Positions 44,781 to 56,836 of a stretch of DNA of 64,000 nucleotides are shown piece by piece (position 1 is the stretch's first letter; each line of letters opens with the position of its first letter). Made by a program: the position numbers and the translations under genes. Location: positions 24,987,793-25,051,792 of the forward strand of contig OZ024802.1 of assembly GCA_964017045.1 (NCBI GenBank), given 5' to 3'. The notes beneath the pieces are model-generated. The model was given only the letters and a program-made list of their open reading frames with translations, was not told the DNA's origin and ran no database searches. The stretch is from Omphiscola glabra. Its lineage: Eukaryota; Mollusca; Gastropoda; Lymnaeidae.

Positions 44781-45917
44781 ATTTCAAATTTCCTTCAAGT
44801 ACTCACGACTGACAAGGAATCAAAATATTTTCAATATCATCGACCCCCCCCCCCCCCGCCTTTTTGTTTGCTAATCTACCCCCCCCCCCCACCCTCCGTT
44901 TTTATTCATCCACGTTTTCAGCTTTCTTTTTCGAAAATCCTCACAATTCCCCCCCCCCCCTTTTTTTTTTCTCTCTTAACTTTTCACTATTACGCTGCAC
45001 GTGTCGCTTTACCCACGAGCGCACAAAAGTCACGACCAACTGACGCCCCCCCCCCTACCCCTTACCTCGCTGCTCCTCACTTCGCTTCTCCTTTTCAAGC
45101 ACACGGCTTAGAAATCTCGCCCTCCTTAAAATGGCACCAGATTAGGTTTAAATTCCCATTTTTTTATGTCATTCGCGAGATAAGAGTGCGGAACGGTGCG
45201 CCCCTGAACAGCCCAGTCCATCAAAAAGACGACCTCCATTTACGACGCATATTGCATAAGGGGCCACGGGTGAGCGTGGAAAAAGCCAGCAGTCATTCCC
45301 CCCCCCCCACTCCCTTTACACTCCACACACACGCCCTGCTCACCTTTTACTGATAAATGCTTACCTGAGGGACACAAAACCCAACACACACACACACACA
45401 CAAAAGAACTATTGAAGCAAGGTGGGCCTGTCGTTGTTGGGGGGGGGGGCGTTATGAGAGGGGTTTGCCAGTGTTTTTGAGAAGGGTTGTCAGTGTTTGG
45501 CAGGGGACCCATGGGAACCTATCCATAATGTAGATTCCCAGGTGAACGTTTGATCTGGGATTTCTCAGGACGTCTTGTATTGATTTGGCCATACGTCGGG
45601 ATCCCGTCCCCCCCCCCCACTCCCCCCACACCCGCGCGTACACTTTGGTCGCAATCTATCGTCACCGGCATGACATGTTGGGGAGTAACAGTGAATGACC
45701 TTTGGCCCCGCGGCAGACGACTCTCCCATGGGTTCACAGTTTTAGCAACTTTCTCATCGCTGCATGCGCCCTTTTACTTTTCTTGCGGTTCTTGGTGTTG
45801 TTTTTTCTTCTTCTTTTAAAACTCCCCTTTCCAGTACAGTTTTGCTGAACTGTCCTTTCTCGTCAATTTCAGAAGGTCAGATCGGTGCGTCCTTTACGTT
45901 GGTGTGGTATCACTCAC
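44781..45917. other. C-run-rich intergenic sequence
   Basis: C runs near 44845, 44880, 44950, 45048, 45300 and 45609 and a G run at 45440. A 246-codon + frame over 44613-45353 is built from repeats and C runs and is not supported. Confidence 0.45.
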
Positions 45918-45956
45918 CTGCACACCCGGTTGGTTTGGTCTGACCCTCGCCATCAG
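45918..45956 (-). other. Candidate small coding exon upstream of the HLH gene
   Basis: On the - strand LMARVRPNQPGVQ ends at CAG before GTGAGTGAT, a consensus donor, and leaves phase 0, which fits the exon at 29430-29585. A weak acceptor-like CCGAG precedes it. A competing acceptor on the + strand (TCGTCAATTTCAG near 45876) overlaps this region, so the call is weak. Confidence 0.2.
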
Positions 45957-46299
45957 CTCGGATTTGAGATTAGGAAAAAAACGAATGTTGTGTAGTCATA
46001 CATACCAATATAAAAACGTGTACTTAATCACGTGGTAAGTTTATACGTCTGGTGACGTCAACTTTATTAATTGTTTAGAGATTATGTTCGCCCGAACTGA
46101 TTGACTTGCCTAAACTGATAATGAAATTCGTATGTATATTTTTCGAAAAAGAATTCATTGTCGTTTGATAAAGTAGGATGCCTTATAAATATTTACCAGT
46201 GCAGGTTGCAGCCACAGACTGCACAGTTCTCTCCTCTCCCTCAATCCAAAAAAAACAAACAAACAACAAACTCTGTAGCTCTTACAGACTTCAAGTGCT

Positions 46300-46680
46300 C
46301 TGGCCGTCACTAAGTATCGCCATAGCCGTCGCCAAGTATCGCTCTAGCCGTAACCTAGTATCGCTCTGCCCATCACCAAATATTGCTCCAGCCGTAACCA
46401 AGTATCCATCTGGTCGTCACCAAGTATCGCTCTAGAAGTAACCAAGTATCGCTCTAGCCGTAACCTAGTATCGCTTTACCCATCACGAATTATTGCTCCA
46501 TGCAGGCGTAACCTAGTATCACCCTACCCATCACCAAATATTGCTCCAGGCGCAACCAAGTATCGATCTAGCCGTAGCCAAGTATCGCTCTAGACGTAAC
46601 CAAGTATAGCTCTAGTCGTCACCAAGTATCGATGTAGCCGTGACAATGTATCGATCCAGCCGAGATCAAGTATCGCTCCA
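46300..46680. repeat. 22-bp degenerate minisatellite, about 17 copies
   Basis: Units of AAGTATCGCTCTAGCCGTAA plus CC, heavily diverged (ATTGCTCCAGCCGTAACC and others). Confidence 0.9.
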
Positions 46681-46940
46681 TTGCCCTTATAATCCCACCA
46701 TTCCAGAGCTCCCAAATTTACAGATAGGATCTAAGTGTTGAATTGACTTAAAACTTCACCTGAAGATTACACGGCTTGTTGCGCCCGCCCCTCCTCTACT
46801 GCTTGTCTGTCTAGGGGAGAGCAGTTTCTCTGGACAAATCCGCCACAAGAAAGGGGGATATTTACAACTACGCAGATTCTACAAAGAAGGGGTAATCGAT
46901 TGGTCTAAGTTATGGGATGTTTTATTCGTTGTAGATGTGT

Positions 46941-47224
46941 GAAAGCAGGGTTGTATCGGTCTTGGAAGATGTGTGGATGTAGGGTTGTGACAGACTCTGA
47001 AGATGTGTGGATGCAGGGTTGTGACAGACTCTGAAGGTGTGTGGATGTAGGGTTGTGACAGACTCTGAAGATGTGTGGATGTAGGGTTGTGACAGATTCT
47101 GAAGATGTGTGGATGTAGGGTTGTGACAGACTCTGAAGATGTGTGGATGCAGGGTTGTGACAGACTCTGAAGGTGTGTGGATGTAGGGTTGTGACAGACT
47201 CTGAAGGTGTGTGGATGTAGGGCT
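46941..47224. repeat. 34-bp minisatellite, about 8 copies
   Basis: Unit GTGTGGATGTAGGGTTGTGA plus CAGACTCTGAAGAT with GAAGAT/GAAGGT and ATGTA/ATGCA variants. Confidence 0.96.
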
Positions 47225-47328
47225 GTTCTCAGTTATTCCGTGTCCACACGTTCATCTAGATTTGTTGAACTTGTATTGAATGTATGTAATTTACCAATGA
47301 GATTCTCAAACGGCTGCGACTATTCGCA

Positions 47329-47500
47329 CCCGGGTACCAGAAGTGTGAGGTTGGGATTAAAAAAAACTATTAAAAATATTATTGTTGGGTTGATAAGACA
47401 AAATGAGGTATCAAAAGAAAGATAATTGAATGGACTATACATTTGCAAACTTACTTCTTCAGTTTAACTAAAAGAAAAGAAACTACCACAGATGACGGTG
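47329..47500. mobile_element. Long-TIR MITE (GGTACCAGAAG family), copy 2, right end missing
   Basis: Starts GGGTACCAGAAGTGTGAGGT and follows copy 1 through AAAGATAATTGAATGGACTA and AACTTACTTCTTC. The right inverted end is absent and the sequence soon enters the 32-bp array, so the element is truncated. Confidence 0.78.
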
Positions 47501-47564
47501 CTGTTTGTGTCTGGAAAGATTGCCCTAATGTTTTCAATAATTTTGCTTAGGTGTGAGGCATGTA

Positions 47565-48620
47565 CTCTAACAGTGAGTCTCCCTTGCAAGCTTATGTTCC
47601 AAAAGTAAGTCTGCGGTGCTAGCTGTGAGTCTGTCTTGCAAGCTTGTGTTCCAACAGTGAGTCTGCCTTGCAAGCGTGTGTTCCAACAGTGTGTCTCCCT
47701 TGCAAGCGTGTGTTCTAACAGTGAGTCTGTCTTGCAAGCCTGTGTTCCAACAGTGAGTCTGCCTTGCAAGTGTGTGTTCCAACAGTGAGCCTGCCTTGCA
47801 AGCGTGTGTTCCAACAGTGAGTGTGTCTTGCAAGCGTGTGTTCCAACAGTGAGTCTGCCTTGCAAGCGTGTGTTCCAACAGTGAGTCTGTCTTGCAAGCG
47901 TGTGTTCCAACAGTGAGTCTGTCTTGCAAGCTTGTGTTCCAACAGTGAGTCTGCCTTGCAAGCTGTGTTCCAACAGTGTGTCTCCCTTGCAAGCGTGTGT
48001 TCTAACAGTGAGTCTGTCTTGCAAGCGTGTGTTCCAACAGTGAGTCTGCCTTGCAAGTGTGTGTTCCAAAGGTGAGCCTGCCTTGCAAGCGTGTGTTCCA
48101 ACAGTGAGTGTGTCTTGCAAGCGTGTGTTCCAACAGTGAGTCTGTCTTGCAAGTGTGTGTTCCAACAGTGACTCTGCCTTGCAAGCGTGTGTTCTAACAG
48201 TGAGTCTCCATTGCAAGCGTGTATTCCAACAGTGAGTCTCCCTTGCAAACGTGTATTCCAACTGTGAGTCTCCCTTGCAAGCGTGTGTTCCAACAGTGAG
48301 TCTACCTTGCAAGCGTGTGTTCTAACAGTGAATCTGTCTTGCAAGCGTGTATTCCAACAGTGAGTCTGTCTTGCAAGCGTGTGTTCCAACAGTGAGTCTG
48401 TCTTGCAAGCGTGTGTTACAACAGTGAGTCTGTCTTGCAAGCGTGTGTTCCAACAGTGAGTCGCCCTTGCAAGCTTGTACTCCAACAGTGAGTCTCCGTT
48501 GCAAGCGTGTGTTCCAACAGTGAGTCTGTCTTGCAAGCGTGTGTTACAACAGTGAGTCTGTCTTGCAAGCGTGTGTTCCAACAGTGAGTCTTCTTTGCAA
48601 GCTTGTACTCCAACAGTGAG
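47565..48620. repeat. 32-bp minisatellite, about 33 copies
   Basis: Unit GTGTGTTCCAACAGTGAGTC plus TGTCTTGCAAGC. Numerous variants (CTGCC, CTCCC, TCTAAC) and small indels. Because 32 is not a multiple of 3, the three frames rotate and give long - strand frames with a 32-residue period (CWNTRLQ, EHTLARQTH), which are artefacts. Confidence 0.97.
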
Positions 48621-48825
48621 TCTGCCCTGCAGACATGTGCAACTGAAGGTAAGCGTTTTCCATGAGTTCAGATCGAAGTCTGTGGACACTGTGGATTCAA
48701 TGGACACCTTCAGAAGTACTAGCGGTTTCCACTGGAAAGTTCGCCGTACATTGAGAAGTGCATGGAAAAAGCGCGCACTAAAATTTAGAAAGAAACCTAC
48801 ACTTATGTTATAGTCCGCTCTTGTT

Positions 48826-49158
48826 GCTGGTGAAGGGATTTTGACCGGATGTTGCTGGTGAAGGGATATTGACCGTATGTTTCTGGTGAAGGGATATTGA
48901 CCGGATGTTGCTGGTGAAGGGATATTGACCGGATGTTGCTGGTGAAGGGATATTGACCGGATGTTTCTGGTGAAGGGATATTGACCGGATGTTTCTGGTG
49001 AAGGGATATTGACCGGATGTTGCTGGTGAAGGGATATTGACCGGATGTTGCTGGTGAAGGGATATTGACCGGATGTTGCTGGTGAAGGGATATTGACCGG
49101 ATGTTGCTGGTGAAGGGATATTGACCGGATGTTGCTGGTGAAGGGATATTGACCGGAT
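48826..49158. repeat. 28-bp minisatellite, 12 copies
   Basis: Unit GTTGCTGGTGAAGGGATATT plus GACCGGAT. A TTGCTGG/TTTCTGG difference marks subtypes. Confidence 0.97.
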
Positions 49159-49169
49159 AACTCACGGAG

Positions 49170-49345
49170 TTGTTATAGAGGCTGCAATAGAGATTGTTAA
49201 AGAGGTTGTTAAAGAGATTGTTATGGATGTTGTTATAGAGGTTGTTATAGAAATTTTTAAAGAAATTGTTTGCAGAGATTTTAAAGAGGTGGTTATAGAG
49301 GTTGTTATAGAGGTTTTTTTATAGTTTTTTTATTAGAGGTTTTTA
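49170..49345. repeat. 12-bp degenerate repeat
   Basis: GTTGTTATAGAG and GTTGTTAAAGAG units with drift and a T-rich interruption. Confidence 0.85.
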
Positions 49346-50735
49346 CAGAGGCGTTACACCAAACAGGACACAGAGATGAAATAGACACCGTCGTGACTGA
49401 CTTATTTAGGAAATTTTTAATTCAAAAATTGTTGATCAAATCCCCCCCCTCCACCCACCCCCACCCCAAACATTTGTGGTTGTTTGTTATTTGTTGGCGT
49501 ATTTAATCAAACTGTGTCCTTTAAAAGGGTTCTAGATAGATTGATTGATCGGTATATGAATATAAATAGATAAATAAATAAATGTATATACTATTATAAT
49601 TTATTATTTATTATCTTAGCCTTAATTTATTGAATGATTTTGGTCAGTTTTGAAAGGGAAAAAAAATCAATTTTTTAATTAAAAAACATCGTAAATTGTA
49701 TGATTAAATACCCTTTTAATACCGATTCTAAATCAACTTGAACGTGTTTGGAGGTTTAAAAAAATTACCAAAAAAAAACCAACAACCATCTCCTCTATGT
49801 CGTGTGATCGGCTTTGTCTGACTCAAAAGTTTAATGAGAATTTCGCCATCGACGCAACTACCCACCCCCATAGCCGGCGCTTGCTTCCTCCCGATCTGAC
49901 GCCACCCGCCGGTGCTTCTGTGGGAATTATCTTGGGGGCGCGCGTGTGTGCGCTGGGCCGCACATTGTACGTACCCGGCACCGGGGCCAAGGTGCAGCAG
50001 CGTGCAGCTCTGCCAACAACGTCACACGGGAAATTTCGGCTCAGCCACTCGTAGTGGCCCTTTTGGATAAGCATTTTTGGGGTGGGGGTGGGGGCATTTG
50101 GTGGGGGTGGTGGTGGGAGTGTTTAAATGGAAAGAGTCAAGCAGAGATTTTGTTTCGATTAACCCTTTGGGTGGGGGGGGGGGCATTGTTTTCAATTTAT
50201 AAAGGCTACTTGTTGTGACTGATTTTTTAGGGGTATTTTGAAACTTTCTCGTGATTTTCGTGAGTGAAAAGCGGCAGACAAAGACCGCCCCTGACATAAA
50301 AAAAACAAAAAACAAGCTCTAACTACTTCACTGTCTCAATCCATGTGTTTTTTTTTTTGTTGTGTTTTTTAAAGTTTCGACTAACAAGACCTTAAGGGTA
50401 AAAAAATCCTTTTTAAATTTATAACAAATTACTCAACGTCTGCCAGTGGTGGGCGACCTTCTTTTCAACCGAAGAAATGGACGGTGTCACGTGACCTAGA
50501 TAAATTAACTTTGTTACCTCAAGAAAAGTTTGAACTCTTGAAGTCTTCAGAGACACGTGAGACAAAAACTGGCACTGGTATGTGCAGACACTTGACACCG
50601 TGCGCAGCGTCCTTCTGCTTGCACACTGCACGCCACCCCAGGCGCACAGCACCGCACCCATAGCGCATCAGAGGGGGGCGCAATTTGCCCGATATTAAAT
50701 TCGTTTCATATAATGGCGGTGAGAACTTAATTTAC
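49346..50735. other. Intergenic/intronic sequence
   Basis: A GC-rich segment at 49850-50060 (with GGGGGCGCGCGTGTGTGCGC) could be regulatory. A - strand frame 50661-50518 ends at a donor-like GAG/GTAACA but has no acceptor support. Confidence 0.4.
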
Positions 50736-50899
50736 CTCGTGAGTTTCATCTTTCTCTGGATTCAGGCTTGACAAACCGCCGGATCCGTAATTGCGTGTCC
50801 GTGTCCAGGACACACACAAGCTCACTGGCTTCAAGACCACGTGGCCGGTCGGCAGGTTGTAAAAATTCACTTCCAGTAATTGTAGGTACCATGGGATAA
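50736..50899 (-). other. Candidate internal exon, product not recognised
   Basis: On the - strand a strong acceptor AATTTTTTTTAG precedes TTATCCCATGG, and a good donor CACGAG/GTAAATTAAG follows after 164 bp. One frame is open throughout (PWYLQLLEVNFYNLP, then HVVLKPVSLCVSW) and exits in phase 0. A second (GSEFLQPADRPRGLEASELV) looks equally coding-like but meets a TGA just before the donor. I recognise no family. It is on the same strand as the HLH gene and could be a 5' exon of it or of another gene. Confidence 0.35.
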
Positions 50900-52338
50900 C
50901 TAAAAAAAATTGTACCAAAATTAAGGGAATGGGGAAAGCATGTTGTGCCGCAAAATGTTAAGTTTACGTCGCATTTGGCGACGCATGGGTTTTTGCGCTC
51001 TTACAAGAGAAGACATTTATACAGTATTTATTGGATTCTATTTTTGTCCTGCGCACATGAAGATGGCGAGTGCTATATTCGACTGTGAGTACCGGTACGC
51101 TGGTGGCTTGTAAGTCATATTTTTTTGTGTGTTATTTTTTTTTTTTTTATTCTACGAGGATTGGAGACAACGATGCTTTTCTTGGTTACTGGAAATCTGT
51201 TCGAGAGAAGATTGATCAACGGAAGTTTGATCGAACGGAAATTTGATTGAATTTTTTGGATCAAATTTTCGTCAAATTTCTTTTGAACGCACTATACTAT
51301 ATAGTAAATAATGCGATTCTGTAGCATTATTTAGAAATCTCTGGAAAGGAAAATATTGTGTAAGGCCTCTCTAGAAAGATCAGTAGAACAGACTATAAAA
51401 GGAGACGAAAGTTTTTATTGTGTGTGCTATCATTTTTATCACGAGATATTTTGAGCGTGTGTTATTTTACTGTGTGTGTGTAGATTACTTTTCTATCATT
51501 GTACCTTTTTACAACATTGTGTATTCTTCAACGTTGTACCGGTACACGCCAATCATTATTCTGTAAGTCAATAGCTTTAATTTTTAATTATATTTCTTTT
51601 GATTTTGTAATTTATAATTTACATAATAAAATGTATTCATTGTAATTAGCCCTGGTTTGGTTATCGTTTTGTTTTTGCTATACTATTTAACGTATGGTTT
51701 CGTCTTTCGTTGTGTGCTGTTTTAGAACGAGCCATTTAATTAAATGAGAGATTGAATTCTCCATACTGATAACAGAACGTTATTACAGGATTACATATGG
51801 TTTTAAAACTAATGCCATAATGTAAATTGAACTTTCTACTGCAAACATATTTCAGTGGGAGAAGAGAGAGGAAGATTACATTTGTATATGAATAAAAAAA
51901 ATCATCTTTAAACCGATGATCCGCACATTGTATATGCATTGTAAACATGTCGTGAAAATACTGGGGTGGAGGAGCAGGAAAAAAGGGGGAGGGTGGGACA
52001 TTTTAAGTGGATAACAGTGTCGTAAGATCCAATCATTTTTCAGACGGGAATGTAAATCTTGAAATAGAAATGGATCTATTTTTAAATCCTATAATTTAAC
52101 TTCGCTTTTGTGTATAGGGCAAAATCTTCGGACGGCTGATTGACCCACTTCCCGTCACCCTCTCGAGCTGAAACTTGGCACATAGACTCCTTGCCGATGA
52201 CAACACATTTTTTTAAATTTTAAGACCCCCCCCCCCACCCGCCCTCAACACACTAGTTCACGAGCATGATTTTTTTTTGAAATATAAGGAAATTTGTTGG
52301 GGTTTTTTTTTTTCAATGTTGTACAAAATACTAAATCA
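50900..52338. other. AT-rich intergenic sequence
   Basis: Near 51205-51290 repeated GGAAGTTTGATC/GATCAAATTTTCG motifs recall the MITE family at 8238-8602. Near 52115-52210 is a stretch ending CGAGCTGAAACTTGGCAC that looks repeat-derived. A C run occurs near 52227. Confidence 0.45.
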
Positions 52339-55165
52339 ATCCACCATTCGTTCTATCACTTCCCTCCACCATTCGTTCTATCACTTCCCTCCACCATTCG
52401 TTCTATCACTTCCCTCCACCATTCGTTCTATCACTTCCCTCCACCATTCGTTCTATCACTTCCCTCCACCATTCGTTCTATCACTTCCCTCCACCATTCG
52501 TTCTATCACTTCCCTCCACCATTTAGTTCTATCACTTCCCTCCACCATTCGTTCTATCACTTCCCTCCACCATTCGTTCTATCACTTCCCTCCACCATTC
52601 GTTCTATCACTTCCCTCCACCATTCGTTCTATCACTTCCCTCCACCATTCGTTCTATCACTTCCCTCCACCATTTAGTTCTATCACTTCCCTCCACCATT
52701 TAGTTCTATCACTTCCCTCCACCATTCGTTCTATCACTTCCCTCCACCATTCGTTCTATCACTTCCCTCCACCATTTAGTTCTATCACTTCCCTCCACCA
52801 TTCAGTTCTATCACTTCCCTCCACCATTCGTTCTATCACTTCCCTCCACCATTTAGTTCTATCACTTCCCTCCACCATTCGTTCTATCACTTCCCTCCAC
52901 CATTCGTTCTATCACTTCCCTCCACCATTCGTTCTATCACTTCCCTCCACCATTTAGTTCTATCACTTCCCTCCACCATTCAGTTCTATCACTTCCCTAC
53001 ACCATTTAGTTCTATCACTTCCCTCCACCATTCGTTCTATCACTTCCCTCCACCATTTAGTTCTATCACTTCCCTCCACCATTCGTTCTATCACTTCCCT
53101 CCACCATTCGTTCTATCACTTCCCTCCACCATTCGTTCTATCACTTCCCTCCACCATTCGTTCTATCACTTCCCCCCACCATTCGTTCTATCACTTCCCT
53201 CCACCATTTAGTTCTATCACTTCCCTCCACCATTTAGTTCTATCACTTCCCTCCACCATTCGTTCTATCACTTCCCTCCACCATTCGTTCTATCACTTCC
53301 CTCCACCATTTAGTTCTATCACTTCCCTCCACCATTCAGTTCTATCACTTCCCTCCACCATTCGTTCTATCACTTCCCTCCACCATTTAGTTCTATCACT
53401 TCCCTCCACCATTCGTTCTATCACTTCCCTCCACCATTCGTTCTATCACTTCCCTCCACCATTTAGTTCTATCACTTCCCTCCACCATTCAGTTCTATCA
53501 CTTCCCTCCACCATTTAGTTCTATCACTTCCCTCCACCATTCGTTCTATCACTTCCCTCCACCATTCGTTCTATCACTTCCCTCCACCATTTAGTTCTAT
53601 CACTTCCCTCCACCATTCAGTTCTATCACTTCCCTCCACCATTTAGTTCTATCACTTCCCTCCACCATTCAGTTCTATCACTTCCATCCACCATTTAGTT
53701 CTATCACTTCCCTCCACCATTTATAGTTATATCGCCTTTATCCAACATTCGTTCTATCACTTCCCTCCACCATTTATAGTTATATCACTTCCATCCACCA
53801 TTCGTTCTATCACTTCCCTCCACCATTTATAGTTATATCACTTCCATCCACCATTCAGTTCTATCACTTCCATCCACCATTCAGTTCTATCATCTCAATG
53901 AACCATTCAGTTTCATCACCTCTATCCACCATTCGTTCTATAACTTCGCTCCACCATTTATAGTTATATCGCCTTTATCCAACATAGAGTTCCTTAACCT
54001 CCAGTCACCATTCAGTTCTATCATCTCAATGAACCATTCAGTTTCATCACCTCTATCCACCATTCGTTCTATCACTTCCCTCCACCATTTATAGTTATAT
54101 CGCCTTTATCCAACATAGAGTTCCTTAACCTCCAGTCACCATTCAGTTCTATCATCTCAATGAACCATTCAGTTTCATCACCTCTATCCACCATTCGTTC
54201 TATCACTTCCCTCCACCATTTATAGTTATATCGCCTTTATCCAACATAGAGTTCCTTAACCTCCAGTCACCATTCAGTTCTATCATCTCAATGAACCATT
54301 CAGTTTCATCACCTCTATCCACCATTCAGTTCTATCACATCCATCCACCATTCAGTTCTATCTCATCCATCCACCATTCGGTTTTATCACCTCCATCCAC
54401 CATTAAGTTATATCATCTCCATCCACCATTCAGTTCGATCACCTCCCTCCACCCTTCAGTTCTATTACATCCATCCACGAATTCAATTCTATCATCTCCA
54501 TCCAACATTCAGTTCTATCACCTCCATCCACCATTCAGTTCTATCATCTCCATCCACCCTTCAGTTCTATCATCTCCATCCACCATTCAGTTCTATCACA
54601 TCCATCCACCATTCAAGTTTATCACCTCCATCCACCATTAAATTCTATCACCTCCATCCAAACCATAAAATTCTATCACCTCGATCCACCATTCAATTCT
54701 ATCACATGCATCCACTATTCAGTTCTTTCACCTCCATCCACCATTCAGTTCTATCACCTCCATCCACCAATCAGTTCGATCACCTCCATCCACCATCAGT
54801 TCCTTCACCTTCATCCACCATTCAGTTCTATCACCTCCATCCACCATTCAGTTCGATCACCTCCATCCACCATTCAGTTCTTTCACCTCCATCCACCCTT
54901 CAGTTCTTTCACCTCCATCCACCATTCAGTTCTATCACCTCCATCCACCATTCAGTTCTATCACATCCATCCACCATTCAGTTCTATCATCTCCATCCAC
55001 CATTCAGTTCTATCACCTCCCTCCACGAACCAGTTCTATCGCCTCCATCCACCATTCAGTTCTATCACCTCCCTCCACCAGCCAGTTCTATCACCTCCAT
55101 CCACCATTCAGTTCTTTCACCTCCATCCACTATTCAGTTCTATCACCTCCATCACCCCTTCTCCC
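52339..55165. repeat. 25/26-bp array of 2.8 kb with an internal 131-bp higher-order repeat
   Basis: Left part (52339 to about 53715): near-identical units CCACCATTCGTTCTATCACT plus TCCCT, in 25-bp (TTCGTT) and 26-bp (TTTAGTT, TTCAGTT) forms. Centre (about 53720-54300): a 131-bp composite containing TATCGCCTTTATCCAACATA and GAGTTCCTTAACCTCCAGTC, repeated with exact 131-bp spacing (53971, 54102, 54233). Right part to 55165: diverged CCATCCACCATTCAGTTCTA units. Confidence 0.97.
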
Positions 55166-55279
55166 TTTTAATTTACTACCTTGTCAATAAATTTCATACT
55201 ATCCAGAACACACGTGTCCCGAATGATGGGTTACTGATTTGACCAATCAGAACGTAAGATTTCGAAACGTGACTACACT

Positions 55280-55500
55280 AGGCGCTCACGAGTCACGTGG
55301 ACACCTCTTCCCGTGTGACAAGCCACAATGATGTCATTGTTATCCCTGCCCCCATCATTATCATCGCCCTTAACGGAAGTCACGGATACCGCTGACGTAG
55401 TCAACTGCCAGCTTATCCCCCGTGTGCTTGCGTGTGCGCATGCCAGCGTGCGCATGCCGCTCCGGCACTTAATTGGCGGCTTTCCCCCATGACAATATTG
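55280..55500 (+). promoter_or_regulatory. Promoter-like region with two NRF1-type motifs
   Basis: TGCGCATGCC occurs at 55435-55444 and again at 55449-55458, 14 bp apart, matching the NRF1 palindrome core GCGCATGCGC in part. A CACGTG E-box (55294) and a TGACGTAG CRE-like site (55393) lie upstream. This clustering just before the ATG at 55509 is suggestive. There is no TATA box. Confidence 0.35.
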
Positions 55501-55508
55501 CCCAGAAC

Positions 55509-55625
55509 ATGGCTTCGGGAAGCGCTGTCCTGGACGACATCGAGGTCACGGAGTTATCTGCCCATCGACAGGAGATGAGAACTCGTAAATCGTGGATGGA
55601 TATCAGGAGACGAGCAACGGACTAA
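55509..55625 (+). CDS. Small ORF or first coding exon, 38 codons
   Basis: ATG in the context AACATGG encodes MASGSAVLDDIEVTELSAHR, then QEMRTRKSWMDIRRRATD and a stop. It is non-repetitive, charged and normal in composition, but too short to assign. A donor-like GGGAG/GTACGC follows at 55647, after the stop, so this could also be a uORF in a 5' exon. No family recognised. Confidence 0.3.
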   Translation: MASGSAVLDDIEVTELSAHRQEMRTRKSWMDIRRRATD

Positions 55626-56836
55626 CCGTAGTCCGGTCGCAGGGAGGTACGCCTGTTCGTGAACTTTGCGTACACTGTACACATGAGATGAAGCCGGGCC
55701 CACATGAATCCAAAGAGAACTGAGGTGTAATTATTGTACACCAGGTGTACATAAATATACATGGGAGGTACAAAAAAAGGGAAGGACAAAAACAAACTGT
55801 ACCATAGCTAGATTAACGTTGGCGTGGTGGAGGTGATGATAAGCGTGTGGTGGTGTTGGGGATGACGATGTTGGTGGTGGTGTTGGGGATGATAAGGTGT
55901 TAAGGGCTGAGTTTCGTTGGTAGATGTTAGGACATGAGTCGCCCTTAAATGCTGACATTGTCTGTGAGGATAATCTATCAGTCTGGGGGGGGGGGGGGCG
56001 GGGGGTGTAGGGTGAAATCAAGGAACAGGCTCCTTTAAAAGAGAACCCAACTGTTTCTCCGTCAGCTGATGAAGCCAAGGGTTGTTATTTATTTTTGTGG
56101 GGGGGGGGGGGGTAAGTGGGGGGTGTGAAGCAGATTGGCACCAGGGGCGTTGCAAGAGAGTTTTTGAAAATATAATAAAGTTCAACAAAGTCCTTCCTAC
56201 GGGTCGAAATTTCCGTTGTTTTAAAACGTGGATGACTCCTTTAACCGTAACCAGGGAGGTTGATCCCTTATTTTTACGTTTCTCCCAATGAGGTGGGGGG
56301 AGGGGTTCCATGCAGGGTCGCCGACTAAGAAAGTAAAAAAAAAAAAATTTGAATACATAAGAATTCTGTTGTTTATAAAACTGATTTTCAATACTACAGT
56401 TCAGGAGCGAGTCAGAGGTTAAGTGAATAGTTTAATGACTTTACCAACATACAACATACCAACATACCAATATACCAACATACCAAAATCCGTTAATGCT
56501 ATGGATAATTATAATGGTACAAATATTTTTATTTATTTTTTATTTTAAGGAAATGTTTTTCCAATGTTAAGAAAATATTTTTTCCTTTTGTAGTCCAAAG
56601 GCGTGTAAACAGCGTTCACTTGTGGCATAGGGGGGCTGAAGAGAGCGGGGGGGGGGGGCTGAAGAGAGCGGGGGGGTGTAAAAGAAGAGTAAAAAAAAAC
56701 AGCTGAGACCTCGACGTAAACAAAAAAAAATCGTTTTTCAGACGATTCAATCTTTGACTTACGACAGAATTTCAAAGATTAGTTTTTTTTAACCAGATTT
56801 TGGATACCGCAAACAAGATAAACCGAAGCACTAGAA
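55626..56836. other. Intergenic sequence with G runs
   Basis: G runs near 55985, 56099 and 56650, GTGGTGTTGGGGATGA repeats at 55845-55895, a CAGGGGCGTTGC hAT-type left end at 56142, and ACATACCAAC repeats at 56450-56485. No supported gene. Confidence 0.45.

Noticed and set aside
45876..45965. + strand acceptor TCGTCAATTTCAG with open frame RSDRCVLYVGVVSLTC
   Set aside because: No donor or family support, and it overlaps the equally weak - strand candidate. I could not decide between them.
47464..48707. Long - strand frames (282 and 330 codons) with CWNTRLQ/EHTLARQTH repeats
   Set aside because: The 32-bp period makes the reading frame rotate, so this is the same DNA read in three frames. 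No domain.
50518..50661. - strand frame MGAVLCAWGGVQCASRR ending at a GTAACA donor
   Set aside because: No acceptor or convincing promoter upstream within the short gap to the 50736 exon. The sequence is not recognisable.
52277..52957. 226-codon frame of SFYHFPPPFVLSLPSTIR repeats
   Set aside because: Product of the 25/26-bp array. It breaks wherever the unit length changes.
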